49,604 bases of DNA from a virus. Of this stretch, positions 8,656 through 16,221 are shown piece after piece. The notes below the pieces were generated by a model. It did no database searches, was not told where the DNA came from, and saw nothing but the letters and a program-made list of their open reading frames with translations. Numbering within the stretch: position 1 is the stretch's first letter; each line of letters opens with the position of its first letter. The DNA is taken from positions 1 through 49,604 of the IMG/VR virus record IMGVR_UViG_3300050118_000007. One strand, written 5' to 3'. Position numbers and translations under genes: made by a program.

Positions 8656-9809
8656 CGGAAACGTTTGAAATCCCAGATATGCGGTTTGCTATCGCTGACC
8701 AACACATCGTCGCCAGCCCTGCCAGCTTTCACCAAGGCCACGTGATTGCCCCGGATGTTCCGCATGACGCCATCGTATTTGACGCCCTTGTAAATGCCCG
8801 GCTTCATTTCGGCGCTGTACCGGTAAGCGCAGGACAATTCCCGCTTCTCCTCGCTCTCAATGTCGTTGATCGCCTCACGGGGCCACACGGACAGAGAATT
8901 GTTGAGATACGTGCCATCGAAACTGGAATCGGTGCCGGTCGATCCGATCACTAGGTCCGGTTGTTCCTGAAGCACGTCATTGTGCGTATCCGCCGTCAGG
9001 GGAATGTGTTTGGACAGCAACGGCAGATTGTTGAACGTGTCCGCAGCCTTCTTCAGCTCGTCCGGATCGCGCAGCAACCAGTATATGCGACCAGGCTCCA
9101 GCCCCATCTTGTCGCCGTCTGGTATCTCCCGTCCGAAGTAGGGGCAGATATTCGCCTTGCTGATAGGCGTAGTCGAAACATGCAAATGCCCATCGTCGGA
9201 ATAGGAACGCACGGACTTGTGATCTATCGCATAGGAATCACGCGCATGATGACTTCGACTACGCAACGTTTCCGCGACCGCAGGATGCAAAGGCTTCGGC
9301 AAATTGTCAGGGCTAAACCAGCCATGTGTCGTGTGCTCTGCATTCAACTTTGGAGCAAACGGCTGATCGACTGGTGACTCATACGTATGAAAGAGCATTC
9401 CATTCGGCGTTTCATTTTGCGACAGCAACCGTAGCTGCGTCGGGCTATGACCGGTCTCTTCCTTGCATTCGCGCGTGACCGCTGTTTCTGCGTCCTCGCC
9501 GTCCTCGCCTTTTCCACCCGGCAACGACCAGTGCTCTTTATAGTTCTTTTCCAGATTGGATCGCTTTAGAAGCAACACCTTGCCGTCAGGCGCGAACAGC
9601 ACAACACCTCCGGCAATCCGGGGCTGTTCATCCTTGGTCGGCTCGTCCTCCAGCTCATTCGGATTGAAGCCAAGCAACGCCGTCAATGTTTCATCGTCGA
9701 ACAACGGCGCGTCTTCGTCATCCGTTTCCGGCAACTTGGCCTTGCGCCAGTCAGGCAATGGATTGCTGGCGTCGCCAATGTGTACGTCAGGGAGCGGATC
9801 GTAATTCAT
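8652..9809 (-). CDS. Nudix hydrolase domain fused to DUF2213 prohead protease
   Basis: A 385-residue protein from the ATG at 9809, chosen because it overlaps the upstream stop as ATGA; a GTG at 9821 is possible. About residues 65-190 form a Nudix domain with an intact Nudix box: a Gly at the start, Glu five residues on, then RECKEETGH. From about 190 to the end it follows DUF2213, the phage prohead maturation protease/scaffold family: a YAIDHKSVR start, a YWLLRDPDELKKAADTFNN block, VIGSTGTDSSFDGTYLNNSL, KRELSCAYRY and a GNHVALVKAGRAGDDV end. The Nudix half might hydrolyse a nucleotide or be a structural add-on; the protease half should process the head precursor. The fusion is open without a break. 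Confidence 0.8.
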   Translation of the reverse strand: MNYDPLPDVHIGDASNPLPDWRKAKLPETDDEDAPLFDDETLTALLGFNPNELEDEPTKDEQPRIAGGVVLFAPDGKVLLLKRSNLEKNYKEHWSLPGGKGEDGEDAETAVTRECKEETGHSPTQLRLLSQNETPNGMLFHTYESPVDQPFAPKLNAEHTTHGWFSPDNLPKPLHPAVAETLRSRSHHARDSYAIDHKSVRSYSDDGHLHVSTTPISKANICPYFGREIPDGDKMGLEPGRIYWLLRDPDELKKAADTFNNLPLLSKHIPLTADTHNDVLQEQPDLVIGSTGTDSSFDGTYLNNSLSVWPREAINDIESEEKRELSCAYRYSAEMKPGIYKGVKYDGVMRNIRGNHVALVKAGRAGDDVLVSDSKPHIWDFKRFR

Positions 9810-9919
9810 TTGGTGCGCCACAAGTAGAGAAAGAACAGCCCGGTTATTGCCGCGTCAACAGCCCACCATGCAATTATGTTGAGGAGCAGCTCATGACTGA
9901 TCGGAACCACTCCCCACAT
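9806..9919 (-). CDS. Small single-pass membrane protein
   Basis: A 37-residue ORF whose stop overlaps the protease ATG (ATGA). It contains one hydrophobic helix (LLLNIIAWWAVDAAITGLFFL) and ends in WRTK, a likely cytoplasmic basic end. It lies just 3 bases downstream of a small lipoprotein ORF. This pair of small membrane proteins could be lysis-related (spanin- or holin-like), but that is only a possibility. Confidence 0.45.
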   Translation of the reverse strand: MWGVVPISHELLLNIIAWWAVDAAITGLFFLYLWRTK

Positions 9920-9922
9920 AAC

Positions 9923-10072
9923 TCAATGCGCCTCTATCGAGCCGCCGAGAATCACGCCGTCCTTGGCGACAGTAGCCTTTACGGCGAAGTTACGGTCGGC
10001 CAACGATCCGGTCACGCCCCCGGCGCAAGCCGAAAGCAGCGCAGCCACGACAAACAATGCAATGAACTTCAT
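9923..10072 (-). CDS. Small lipoprotein
   Basis: A 49-residue protein with a strong AAAGGAGAC site. The N-terminus MKFIALFVVAALLSAC is a lipoprotein signal peptide with an L-S-A-C lipobox; the mature part is only about 34 residues. It is directly followed by a small membrane protein. The size and pairing recall an outer spanin, but no inner spanin is evident, so no function is assigned. Confidence 0.6.
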   Translation of the reverse strand: MKFIALFVVAALLSACAGGVTGSLADRNFAVKATVAKDGVILGGSIEAH

Positions 10073-10096
10073 GACAAGTCTCCTTTGTTGAACACG

Positions 10097-10285
10097 TCAG
10101 AGATATCCCAACAGAAACAGAACTATCAGGACGATAACCACCAATCCCAAGCCGCCGCTATAGTAATAACCATTACCCCATGGCTGTCCGGGTTGCGTCG
10201 GAGGTTGCCCACCATACCAGCCCTGATGCCAGCCCAAACCGCCGAACAGAAACAACAGGACCACGATTATGAGAATGACGTGCAT
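10097..10285 (-). CDS. DUF3309-like small membrane protein
   Basis: A 62-residue protein with two hydrophobic segments (residues 3-16 and about 46-61) joined by a Gly/Pro/Tyr-rich loop containing WGNGYYYSGGLG. This matches the DUF3309 layout (short hydrophobic start, then G-Y-Y-x-S-G-G-L-G, then a Val/Ile/Leu end), common in alphaproteobacteria. Ribosome site GAGGTAAAC. Function unknown. Confidence 0.6.
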   Translation of the reverse strand: MHVILIIVVLLFLFGGLGWHQGWYGGQPPTQPGQPWGNGYYYSGGLGLVVIVLIVLFLLGYL

Positions 10286-10289
10286 GGTT

Positions 10290-10315
10290 GTTTACCTCAC
10301 AGAGATTGTTGCGCT
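10290..10315. repeat. 26-bp direct repeat (copy 1) covering a stop codon and the next ribosome site
   Basis: The same 26 bases recur at 10626-10651 with two mismatches. On the minus strand each copy carries the last codons of a gene (Ala-Gln-Gln), its TGA stop and a GAGGTAAAC ribosome site for the next gene. It looks like a duplicated re-initiation module left by gene duplication or insertion. Confidence 0.7.
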
Positions 10316-10623
10316 GCGGCTTGGATCAACCCGCCTAATTTCTTGGCTAGGTCCATGTCTCCGGTGATCGTCACTTCCCCCCAAATGACGGCCCACACTA
10401 TTGACGCACCGCCTTCTAGGTCAGCGAGTTCCGTTAGGCTCAGGGCAATTGTGCAATCCGCCGCTGCTGGTGCATTCAGCACCGCAACCGTGTTGTTCTG
10501 GCCGTAGAGATAAACCACACCGTCCGCGCCGAAATCTCCGCAGATGTTCCCACCAAGCGACGGCTGTCCTGCTAGGATTTTCCGTGCGTCATCGGCTAAT
10601 GCTTGAACTGCTGCTGACGCCAT
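10297..10623 (-). CDS. SCP2-like (sterol-carrier-protein fold) protein
   Basis: A 108-residue protein. The second half fits the SCP2 pattern: A-D-C-T-I followed by LSLTELADLEGG, then a hydrophobic strand AVIWGEVTITGDMDLAKKL and a final helix, matching the family's DCTI...d...l..G...A...G.i.i.GdmdlA.kL layout. SCP2 domains bind lipids in a hydrophobic tunnel; in a phage head operon the role is unclear. Ribosome site GAGGTAAAC lies in a short duplicated module. Assignment is from pattern memory. Confidence 0.55.
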   Translation of the reverse strand: MASAAVQALADDARKILAGQPSLGGNICGDFGADGVVYLYGQNNTVAVLNAPAAADCTIALSLTELADLEGGASIVWAVIWGEVTITGDMDLAKKLGGLIQAAAQQSL

Positions 10624-10625
10624 GT

Positions 10626-10651
10626 GTTTACCTCACGGATATTGTTGCGCT
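10626..10651. repeat. 26-bp direct repeat (copy 2)
   Basis: Second copy of the stop-plus-ribosome-site module found at 10290-10315, with 24 of 26 bases the same. Confidence 0.7.
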
Positions 10652-10818
10652 ACTTGCGAGTAAGCCCGGTCGAGCCGGATCAGCAATCGCATGGTCATGT
10701 TCTCGGAAAGCATGACCCCACAGTACTGGCATTCCGCACAAGGCGTCTTCTCACCGATTGCCCAAAAGTGAATGCCGCCAGCGCGTCCATGACAGGGCAG
10801 ATCGAAAGCTTGCGTCAT
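10633..10818 (-). CDS. Small Cys-rich protein, putative zinc binding
   Basis: A 61-residue protein with C27-x2-C30-x2-C33 and an additional C9 and H10 (TQAFDLPCHGR), consistent with a small metal-binding fold. The ATG overlaps the upstream stop (ATGA). No family recognised. Confidence 0.5.
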   Translation of the reverse strand: MTQAFDLPCHGRAGGIHFWAIGEKTPCAECQYCGVMLSENMTMRLLIRLDRAYSQVAQQYP

Positions 10819-11024
10819 ACACCATGCTCGCGCGGCGGAAATGGCAACGGAATGTAGTCGTCAAGGTCGGCTTTATCTATCCAAATGACACGTCCATTCT
10901 CATAACGAGAACGACACGACGTATCACACAAGATTGACATCAAAGAATCACGTATTTGAGCAGCCACCCAATCTTCAGGGCTCGGTGGACCCATTTCATC
11001 GCCGTAAGTAACTTTCACATCCAT
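10815..11024 (-). CDS. Small protein of unknown function
   Basis: A 69-residue protein starting 4 bases after the topoisomerase stop, with an AAAGGTTTGAG site made from the topoisomerase 3' end. Contains a MGPPSPEDWVAAQIRDSLM helix and a C-terminal ADLDDYIPLPFPP segment. Not recognised. Confidence 0.5.
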   Translation of the reverse strand: MDVKVTYGDEMGPPSPEDWVAAQIRDSLMSILCDTSCRSRYENGRVIWIDKADLDDYIPLPFPPREHGV

Positions 11025-11027
11025 CGC

Positions 11028-12128
11028 TCAAACCTTTGCCTGCAATCGCCACGCGGCGAAGATCGACGGGTCAATATAAGCTTTCAAAGCCACGGAAGCG
11101 GTGTTACCAAGCTTGGCCGCAACCTGCTTCGCAATGGCGAGCACCTGCTTCTTGTAGTTAGTCACGTTGCTTGGTGGTCCCATGAGTTTCATAGCCTGCA
11201 TGGCTGTCCGTGTGCCCATGAGAGTGCGGAAGTCCTTGGAGGTGAAACCTCCTCCGTCGAGCGAGTCACTGTGAGCGCGCAAGTTGAACTCGTTGACAAC
11301 AGGGAAGAGCTTACCGGTGCGTCCAGCGGTAACGGCACGTTGTTTGACCATAGTGGCAATCTTTGGATCGTCAACGGGGATGTCCAGACTGACGCCTTTC
11401 TTTGCCGTAAAGCGTAGTCGGACCTGTCCACGTACTTCGACCACATGCTTTCCTTGCAAAGTAGACGCGCCGAAGGCGTCCTTGTCGGCCTTGGTGTCCT
11501 TGTCGCTTCCGGGCCTGAGACCAGTAGCCATGATAAGAGCAAGACAATCGGCACATTCAGCGACTGTCTTATTCTTTGACTGCTGATGCTTGGCATTCTC
11601 CTTCTCCATCCCCGAGAACTTCTTGTCGAGATCGCGCATCTTGGCGAACTTCGCTGCGGACTGCTTGTCCACATGCGCTTGCGAGTAGATACATTGCTTG
11701 CGGCCCTTCTCGTCCCTTCCGGTCGCGTACAGGGCTGCATTGGCGTCCGGATTGTATTCGACGTTGGTCCATGCAGGCGGAATGCGCAACGACGCAATGT
11801 GCTTGGGCAAAGCCTTACTGCCGGTTCCCAACAACTTGCCGCCCTTGCGTAGAGCAGGCTGCATCTGGGATACACGTCGCTCAAGCTTCTCGCCACCGGA
11901 CTTGCTGCCGCTGCCTTTGACGAACTGTCCCTCGTTCTTAGGCTGGCCGCGCGGATGATCACTCTCGTTGAAACCTGCGTCGTGCGCTTTCGGCCCAACA
12001 AACTTCTTGGCGACGCTCTTAGGAATGCCGATAGTCGATTTCCCGTTGAGAGCTGCGTACATAGCCCGTCGCTGCGGTTCGCTCACAGGCGGATCAGTAG
12101 CAATGAAAGCGTCGAAGCTAAAGGTCAT
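11028..12128 (-). CDS. Type IB DNA topoisomerase
   Basis: A 366-residue protein (ATG at 12128; a TTG at 12140 would add four residues). Residues about 115-145 carry the family entry IPPAWTNVEYNP then ATGRDEKGRKQ. The catalytic set is visible: Arg205 (MATGLRPGS), Lys243/244 (FTAKKG), Arg301 (TSKDFRTLMGT), Asn342 in LGNTAS (bacterial enzymes have Asn where poxvirus has His) and the nucleophile Tyr351 (KAYIDP). It should relax supercoils through a 3'-phosphotyrosine link. The first ~90 residues are extra and include AHDAGFNESDHPRGQP, a motif seen in phage head proteins. It sits inside the head gene cluster, not with replication genes, which is odd. Confidence 0.85.
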   Translation of the reverse strand: MTFSFDAFIATDPPVSEPQRRAMYAALNGKSTIGIPKSVAKKFVGPKAHDAGFNESDHPRGQPKNEGQFVKGSGSKSGGEKLERRVSQMQPALRKGGKLLGTGSKALPKHIASLRIPPAWTNVEYNPDANAALYATGRDEKGRKQCIYSQAHVDKQSAAKFAKMRDLDKKFSGMEKENAKHQQSKNKTVAECADCLALIMATGLRPGSDKDTKADKDAFGASTLQGKHVVEVRGQVRLRFTAKKGVSLDIPVDDPKIATMVKQRAVTAGRTGKLFPVVNEFNLRAHSDSLDGGGFTSKDFRTLMGTRTAMQAMKLMGPPSNVTNYKKQVLAIAKQVAAKLGNTASVALKAYIDPSIFAAWRLQAKV

Positions 12129-12147
12129 ATCACCACACAACGAAAAC

Positions 12148-12187
12148 GAAGCGCAGTCCGGGGTGGGAACCTTTCGGACTGCGCTTC
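12148..12187 (-). terminator. Intrinsic terminator before the topoisomerase gene
   Basis: A perfect 12-bp inverted repeat (GAAGCGCAGTCC / GGACTGCGCTTC) with a 16-base loop, followed on the minus strand by GTTTTCGTT. It ends the transcript of the upstream small genes; the topoisomerase then needs its own promoter or read-through. Confidence 0.75.
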
Positions 12188-12199
12188 ATCGTCTGTTAC

Positions 12200-12370
12200 T
12201 TACCTACCACCGGTGGAACCGGGCGCGGGTTCAACTACAAGCTTGACCGCATTCGGAGGGGTCGGCATCTGCGCCGCTTCGGTCTCCGCTGCCGCCAACG
12301 TAGTTGCACTCAGAGGATGGCTCTCAATCTTTTGCCCGTTCTGGGCAAACCATACTGCTGCAAACTTCAT
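12200..12370 (-). CDS. Small protein of unknown function
   Basis: A 56-residue ORF whose ATG overlaps the upstream stop (ATGA) and which has an AAAGGA site. It begins MKFAAVWFAQNGQKIESHPL and has an Ala/Pro-rich end. It is followed immediately by a terminator, as expected for the last gene of a transcript. Not recognised. Confidence 0.5.
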   Translation of the reverse strand: MKFAAVWFAQNGQKIESHPLSATTLAAAETEAAQMPTPPNAVKLVVEPAPGSTGGR

Positions 12371-12582
12371 GTCAACATTCCTTTCACTGTCTCGCCACTT
12401 CGACTAATTTCCGGCTTCGGCTTGTTGATCTCGGGCATGTTCCGGGCGCGGTGAATGCTTTTACGCAATTCGGGGTGGAGATAGTTCCCCACCCCTTGCT
12501 GTTGCATGAACAACGCTTCCAACTGCCCGACGCCGTAGGTGCCGCCGAGCAGCTTCATCGTGCGTATGTTCTTCAGGGGCAT
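12367..12582 (-). CDS. Small protein of unknown function
   Basis: A 71-residue ORF (starting MPLKNIRTMKLLGGTYGVGQ) with its ATG overlapping the upstream stop as TAATG. The frame is open further upstream, but only as an out-of-frame shadow of the preceding gene. Contains LEALFMQQQGVGNYLHPELRK. Not recognised. Confidence 0.5.
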   Translation of the reverse strand: MPLKNIRTMKLLGGTYGVGQLEALFMQQQGVGNYLHPELRKSIHRARNMPEINKPKPEISRSGETVKGMLT

Positions 12583-13085
12583 TACCGACCTTGCATGATG
12601 TGCGTGCGGAGGAAGGCGCATTCCTTTTCGAGCGCCGTCATCCGGGCGTTGTATTCGTCGATGTTGACGGTCTTCGTCCGGTTCTCGTGCTCTTCGACCC
12701 GTTTGGTCAGGCTGTCGATCCGGCCATTGAGGCCGTTGACGGACGTGCTCCACGCTTCCTTGTTGCTCTCGGCCGCTTTCCTGTCGGCAAGAGCCTTTCG
12801 GTCCGCCACGTTCTTATCGGCGGCGGCATTCGTTTCTGTTTCGTCTGCTACGTGACGATCCGAAATGTGATCGGTCGTGTTCTCCAGCGCCGTGAGCCGT
12901 TTGTCGATGCCGTCAATTGATGTTTTCAGCTCGCCGAACACTTCGCCGTAATCACCGTGGTCGCCGTGGTCGAAACCTTCCGCTTCACCAATAAGCGCGT
13001 CGTCCGATGCATTGTGTTCAACAAGATCGCCTTCCAGCGGCTTGCCGTCTGCTTCTTTGTTATCGTCAACCATCATGGTCTCCAT
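12582..13085 (-). CDS. Acidic coiled-coil protein, probable virion or assembly factor
   Basis: A 167-residue protein. The first third is acidic with a HGDHGDYG tract; the remainder is heptad-like, with Ala/Asp/Lys-rich helices (DKRLTALENTTDHISD ... NGRIDSLTKRVEEHENRT) suggesting a long coiled coil. It overlaps the end of the gpF-like head gene by 13 bases. Not recognised. Confidence 0.5.
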   Translation of the reverse strand: METMMVDDNKEADGKPLEGDLVEHNASDDALIGEAEGFDHGDHGDYGEVFGELKTSIDGIDKRLTALENTTDHISDRHVADETETNAAADKNVADRKALADRKAAESNKEAWSTSVNGLNGRIDSLTKRVEEHENRTKTVNIDEYNARMTALEKECAFLRTHIMQGR

Positions 13086-13936
13086 CGTGATTGTTCCACT
13101 GCCGATCCCAGACCGGGGATCACGGGGCTACTTGTGCAACGACAATTACACAATTCGCCTGCCTGTATCCACGCGCCTTTGCCTTTACCGTTCGCGTCTT
13201 TGTCCCACATCCCCTTGGCGATAACATATCGCTTCCGCTCGCGACCCCAACGCAAATGATTAGGTCTTGGTTCCTTGCCCGCGCCAGAGTGCCGCCACAC
13301 CGCTTCCGTGATCCCGTTTTCCTGATAACGGACCTTGAGCATGGCTGCAGTCGCCTTGCGGGTCTGGTCATGCGCTATCAAGGCTGCGCGCCGTTGACTA
13401 ACCCCGGCAATGCGCTTGATATCCTTCACCAGTTGATGCAGATCGCCGCCTTGTTGCGCAGAGCGCATGACCGAGCCCGCCACCTGCGAAAGATACTGCT
13501 GCGGAATGGACTTGATCAGATTGACATTGGCCGCAACGGTTGCGTCCAGCGCATTCTGCATTCCATCGGTCACATGAAATTTGACCGTGAACCCGGCTTT
13601 TCGCAGGATGCGGAGGAGATCGCGGTCACTACGGTTCTTCACGTCCTTGGCGAAGTATTCCGCAAGCTGTTGTGATAGTCGATCAAACCGCTTCAGCCAC
13701 CGATTGCCGAGTTCCGCCATGGCCTTCTTCAGCGCAGAAATTGGCGAAATGTCTTGGGCTAAGTTCGTGTCTGCACCAATCGTTAAGTTCTCTTGTTGCT
13801 CTTCGTAGGTCTTCCGGATCAGGCTCAACACGTCCCGGTGCATCTGGTCGAGCACGGCGTTGATCTTTCTTTTGTACGCAAGCGCGAGACCCACGTTTGG
13901 CTGCACGGACTTGAGCGTCTTCTTTTGCTTCGCCAT
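13073..13936 (-). CDS. Phage head morphogenesis protein (Mu gpF / SPP1 gp7-like)
   Basis: A 287-residue protein. The C-terminal half fits the family: a TRKATAAMLKVRYQENGI helix, AVWRHSGAGKEPRPNHL with the conserved R-x-x-H, and a final block AWIQAGELCNCRCTSSPVIPG equivalent to the family's i.PG..inCRC motif. These proteins enter the procapsid with the portal. The start overlaps the sigma-like gene by 254 bases on the same strand, a very long overlap for this genome, and no strong ribosome site precedes it, so re-initiation or coupling is likely. Confidence 0.75.
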   Translation of the reverse strand: MAKQKKTLKSVQPNVGLALAYKRKINAVLDQMHRDVLSLIRKTYEEQQENLTIGADTNLAQDISPISALKKAMAELGNRWLKRFDRLSQQLAEYFAKDVKNRSDRDLLRILRKAGFTVKFHVTDGMQNALDATVAANVNLIKSIPQQYLSQVAGSVMRSAQQGGDLHQLVKDIKRIAGVSQRRAALIAHDQTRKATAAMLKVRYQENGITEAVWRHSGAGKEPRPNHLRWGRERKRYVIAKGMWDKDANGKGKGAWIQAGELCNCRCTSSPVIPGLGSAVEQSRWRP

Positions 13937-14399
13937 CGGTCAGCCGCTCCAGTTGTTCGATCCCTCGGGCATAACGTGACTTGCTAGTCCCATCCGCCAC
14001 GCCCATCAGCGACGCAATCTCTTCGTAGGTGTACTCCAACGCCCGGAGCGCAATCGTGTCCTGCTGATAGACGTTAAGCTTTTCCATGGCGTCCAGAGTT
14101 TGATGCAGGAGCGTGACCACAAACGGATCGTCCGGACCGGCCACATCGTAACCTATCTCGCTATCACCATGAATGCCTTTACGCAGACCGATCATGTAAT
14201 GACGCTGTTGCGAACGCCACTGGTTGATCATGATGGTTGCGGCCCATGCATTTTCATTTGCGCCGTCGAACCTGTGAGCGTTCTCGCACATTCGGCACAA
14301 CGTCTCTTGCACCAGATCATCGACTTGCTGATAAGGCACCCGCAGCCTGTACGCGAAATTGCGCAGCATCCGGGCAAGGTCGGGAATGTTGGCGAACAT
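13683..14399 (-). CDS. ECF-like sigma-70 family RNA polymerase sigma factor
   Basis: A 238-residue protein with an AAGGG site. Residues about 1-70 resemble region 2 (VPYQQVDDLVQETLCRMCEN, then ANENAWAATIMINQWRSQQR), and residues about 105-152 resemble region 4 with a helix-turn-helix (ALEYTYEEIASLMGVADGTS then KSRYARGIEQLERL). Host RNA polymerase redirection to phage promoters would be the expected role. From residue ~155 the frame runs through the start of the next gene in a different phase and adds ~84 Arg-rich residues that look non-native. Confidence 0.7.
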   Translation of the reverse strand: MFANIPDLARMLRNFAYRLRVPYQQVDDLVQETLCRMCENAHRFDGANENAWAATIMINQWRSQQRHYMIGLRKGIHGDSEIGYDVAGPDDPFVVTLLHQTLDAMEKLNVYQQDTIALRALEYTYEEIASLMGVADGTSKSRYARGIEQLERLTDGEAKEDAQVRAAKRGSRACVQKKDQRRARPDAPGRVEPDPEDLRRATRELNDWCRHELSPRHFANFCAEEGHGGTRQSVAEAV

Positions 14400-14436
14400 G
14401 ACTATAACCCTTCGATGGAAACTCCATCAAAACATA

Positions 14437-16218
14437 TCAAGCCGCCTTCTTGGCCGTGGGAGCCTTAGCCTTGGCCGCTGGTGCGGGCAAACCCGCACCC
14501 CCTATCTTACCAAGCTTTTTGGGTTTCGGGCCTTCAGCCCCCTTCCCAGAGGCTTCCGGGGCCTCTTTTCCGCCCGCTGCGCCGCCAGCCGCGATCTTCG
14601 CCATTTCCGCCTGTTCATCCGGGGTAGCTTCGGGAACATCGGACACGTCTAGCGACTGATAGTCCGAATCTGGGTCGTTGGCGATCCGGCGTCGGCTTTC
14701 TTCAGCATTGAGCACGCCTGCCTCTATCAGTTCTGCGTCAGTATCAGCCTTGGCTTTTTGTATTTGTGCCTCTTCCAGCTCAGTCATCGTATGAAGCGGC
14801 ACGAACCGGAACGTGATATCTTCGTCGACCTCGCCAAACAAACTAAGCTGAATGAAACCTATGATCCGGGTCAACGGCTCGCGCAACGTCCGTTCCTGAT
14901 AGGCGTTCGTCCAGTCCTCAAACGTCCGTATTTCCCCTTCACTGGACGCATTCAACCCCGCAGGCTGAATGCCCATGTATTTGATTACCGGAAGTCCTGA
15001 CGCGCTGCATAAATCTTCGTGAGCCAGCGCCTTCAAACTATCCAATCCACTAAGCGGCGCGGCCACGTTGTTGAACTCTTCCTGTTCCTTGTTGACCAGA
15101 AAGATGCCTAGGTTCCTCATGCAATTGATAAAGAACTCAACCCGCGCCTGGATGTCGTTGGCGCCGCCCTGAAGCGTCGTGTCGAGATCGGTCGCAAGTA
15201 TCCATGTCGTGTACGACTTGATAATGTCCGTGACCGCTTGCCTTGTGTCCAGCCAGTTGTCCACATAAGGCTTGGTCAGTTGCGACATGCTGATGCCGCC
15301 GAACGCATAGGCTGGCTTCAACAGGTCAGGGACAGGATGTCCTACCATCGTGAGCAATCGCGTCGAATGCACGAGATTGCCCATCACCCACCATTGGCGT
15401 GGCTTGTACCACGAAGGGGACAGCGGATTGGACGTGTCGTAATCGTTGGGGTAGGTCCACACCGCTTCCACATTCCGGAGCGCGCGGAGGAAATGTTTCT
15501 TATTGCCGACCTTGACCTTGGACGCCTTATCGGTGCCGTCGCCTATACCAGTCTTCAATTCGTCAGGCTTGTCCCAACTCCCGTCATCAAGGAACAAATG
15601 TGAACGGCCCATTAACAAGTCGGACTCCACCCAGTCGCGGCAACGATCTCTTGCGCGCAAGCGGTCGAGTTCGGCGTTGATCTTGCGGATTTTCTTGCTG
15701 CGCTGCTTCTGCGCCTTGTCGTCTTCCTCGCCAGTCGATTGCAGCTCAATCCATTTGCGGGTGCATTCAGTCGAGATCACACTAGCGAAGCGGCGGTATT
15801 CCGGCCGTTGCGCCATTTCCGCAAGTACAGGATAGCCTAGGAAGAACAAACCTTCCGCGTACATGGAATAGAGAGCGCCAGCAGCCCATGTACTCGCAAT
15901 GAATGGAACCTCGTCCTGCGCCAGCTCTGGCGGCTTCCAGTTCTCCGGCACGACCATGGGCGGCGGGCTGTACGGACGAAATACGTCCTCCAGCGGGATC
16001 GGACTTTCCGATGGCTTGTGACGTGCGAACGCCTGCAATGCTTCGGATATCTTGGTAGGCTTGCGGGCGGGAGCTACTGCGGCTTCGGCCTCAAGGGGGG
16101 GTTTGCGACTTCGCTCGGAAGTCGCGCCCGCAAGTTCGGTTATCTCCGGTCGACGGCCTACGCGCACGCTCGTCACCTGTGGTGAACGTACAGACGTGAT
16201 CCGTCGCTTCAGGGACAT
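14437..16218 (-). CDS. Portal protein (DUF1073 family)
   Basis: A 593-residue protein starting 3 bases past the terminase stop. Family features: the FVDNWLDTRQAVTDIIKSY-type central helix, the segment GIFLVNKEQEEFNNVAAPLS, GLDSLKALAHEDLCSASGLP with the following I-x-x-x-G block, and the C-terminal EEAQIQKAKADTDAELIEAG region. N-terminal 75 residues and the final 60 are low-complexity (Lys/Ala/Pro/Gly). Twelve copies would form the DNA channel at the capsid vertex. Flanked by terminase and head genes, so the call is solid. Confidence 0.85.
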   Translation of the reverse strand: MSLKRRITSVRSPQVTSVRVGRRPEITELAGATSERSRKPPLEAEAAVAPARKPTKISEALQAFARHKPSESPIPLEDVFRPYSPPPMVVPENWKPPELAQDEVPFIASTWAAGALYSMYAEGLFFLGYPVLAEMAQRPEYRRFASVISTECTRKWIELQSTGEEDDKAQKQRSKKIRKINAELDRLRARDRCRDWVESDLLMGRSHLFLDDGSWDKPDELKTGIGDGTDKASKVKVGNKKHFLRALRNVEAVWTYPNDYDTSNPLSPSWYKPRQWWVMGNLVHSTRLLTMVGHPVPDLLKPAYAFGGISMSQLTKPYVDNWLDTRQAVTDIIKSYTTWILATDLDTTLQGGANDIQARVEFFINCMRNLGIFLVNKEQEEFNNVAAPLSGLDSLKALAHEDLCSASGLPVIKYMGIQPAGLNASSEGEIRTFEDWTNAYQERTLREPLTRIIGFIQLSLFGEVDEDITFRFVPLHTMTELEEAQIQKAKADTDAELIEAGVLNAEESRRRIANDPDSDYQSLDVSDVPEATPDEQAEMAKIAAGGAAGGKEAPEASGKGAEGPKPKKLGKIGGAGLPAPAAKAKAPTAKKAA

Positions 16219-16221
16219 ATA

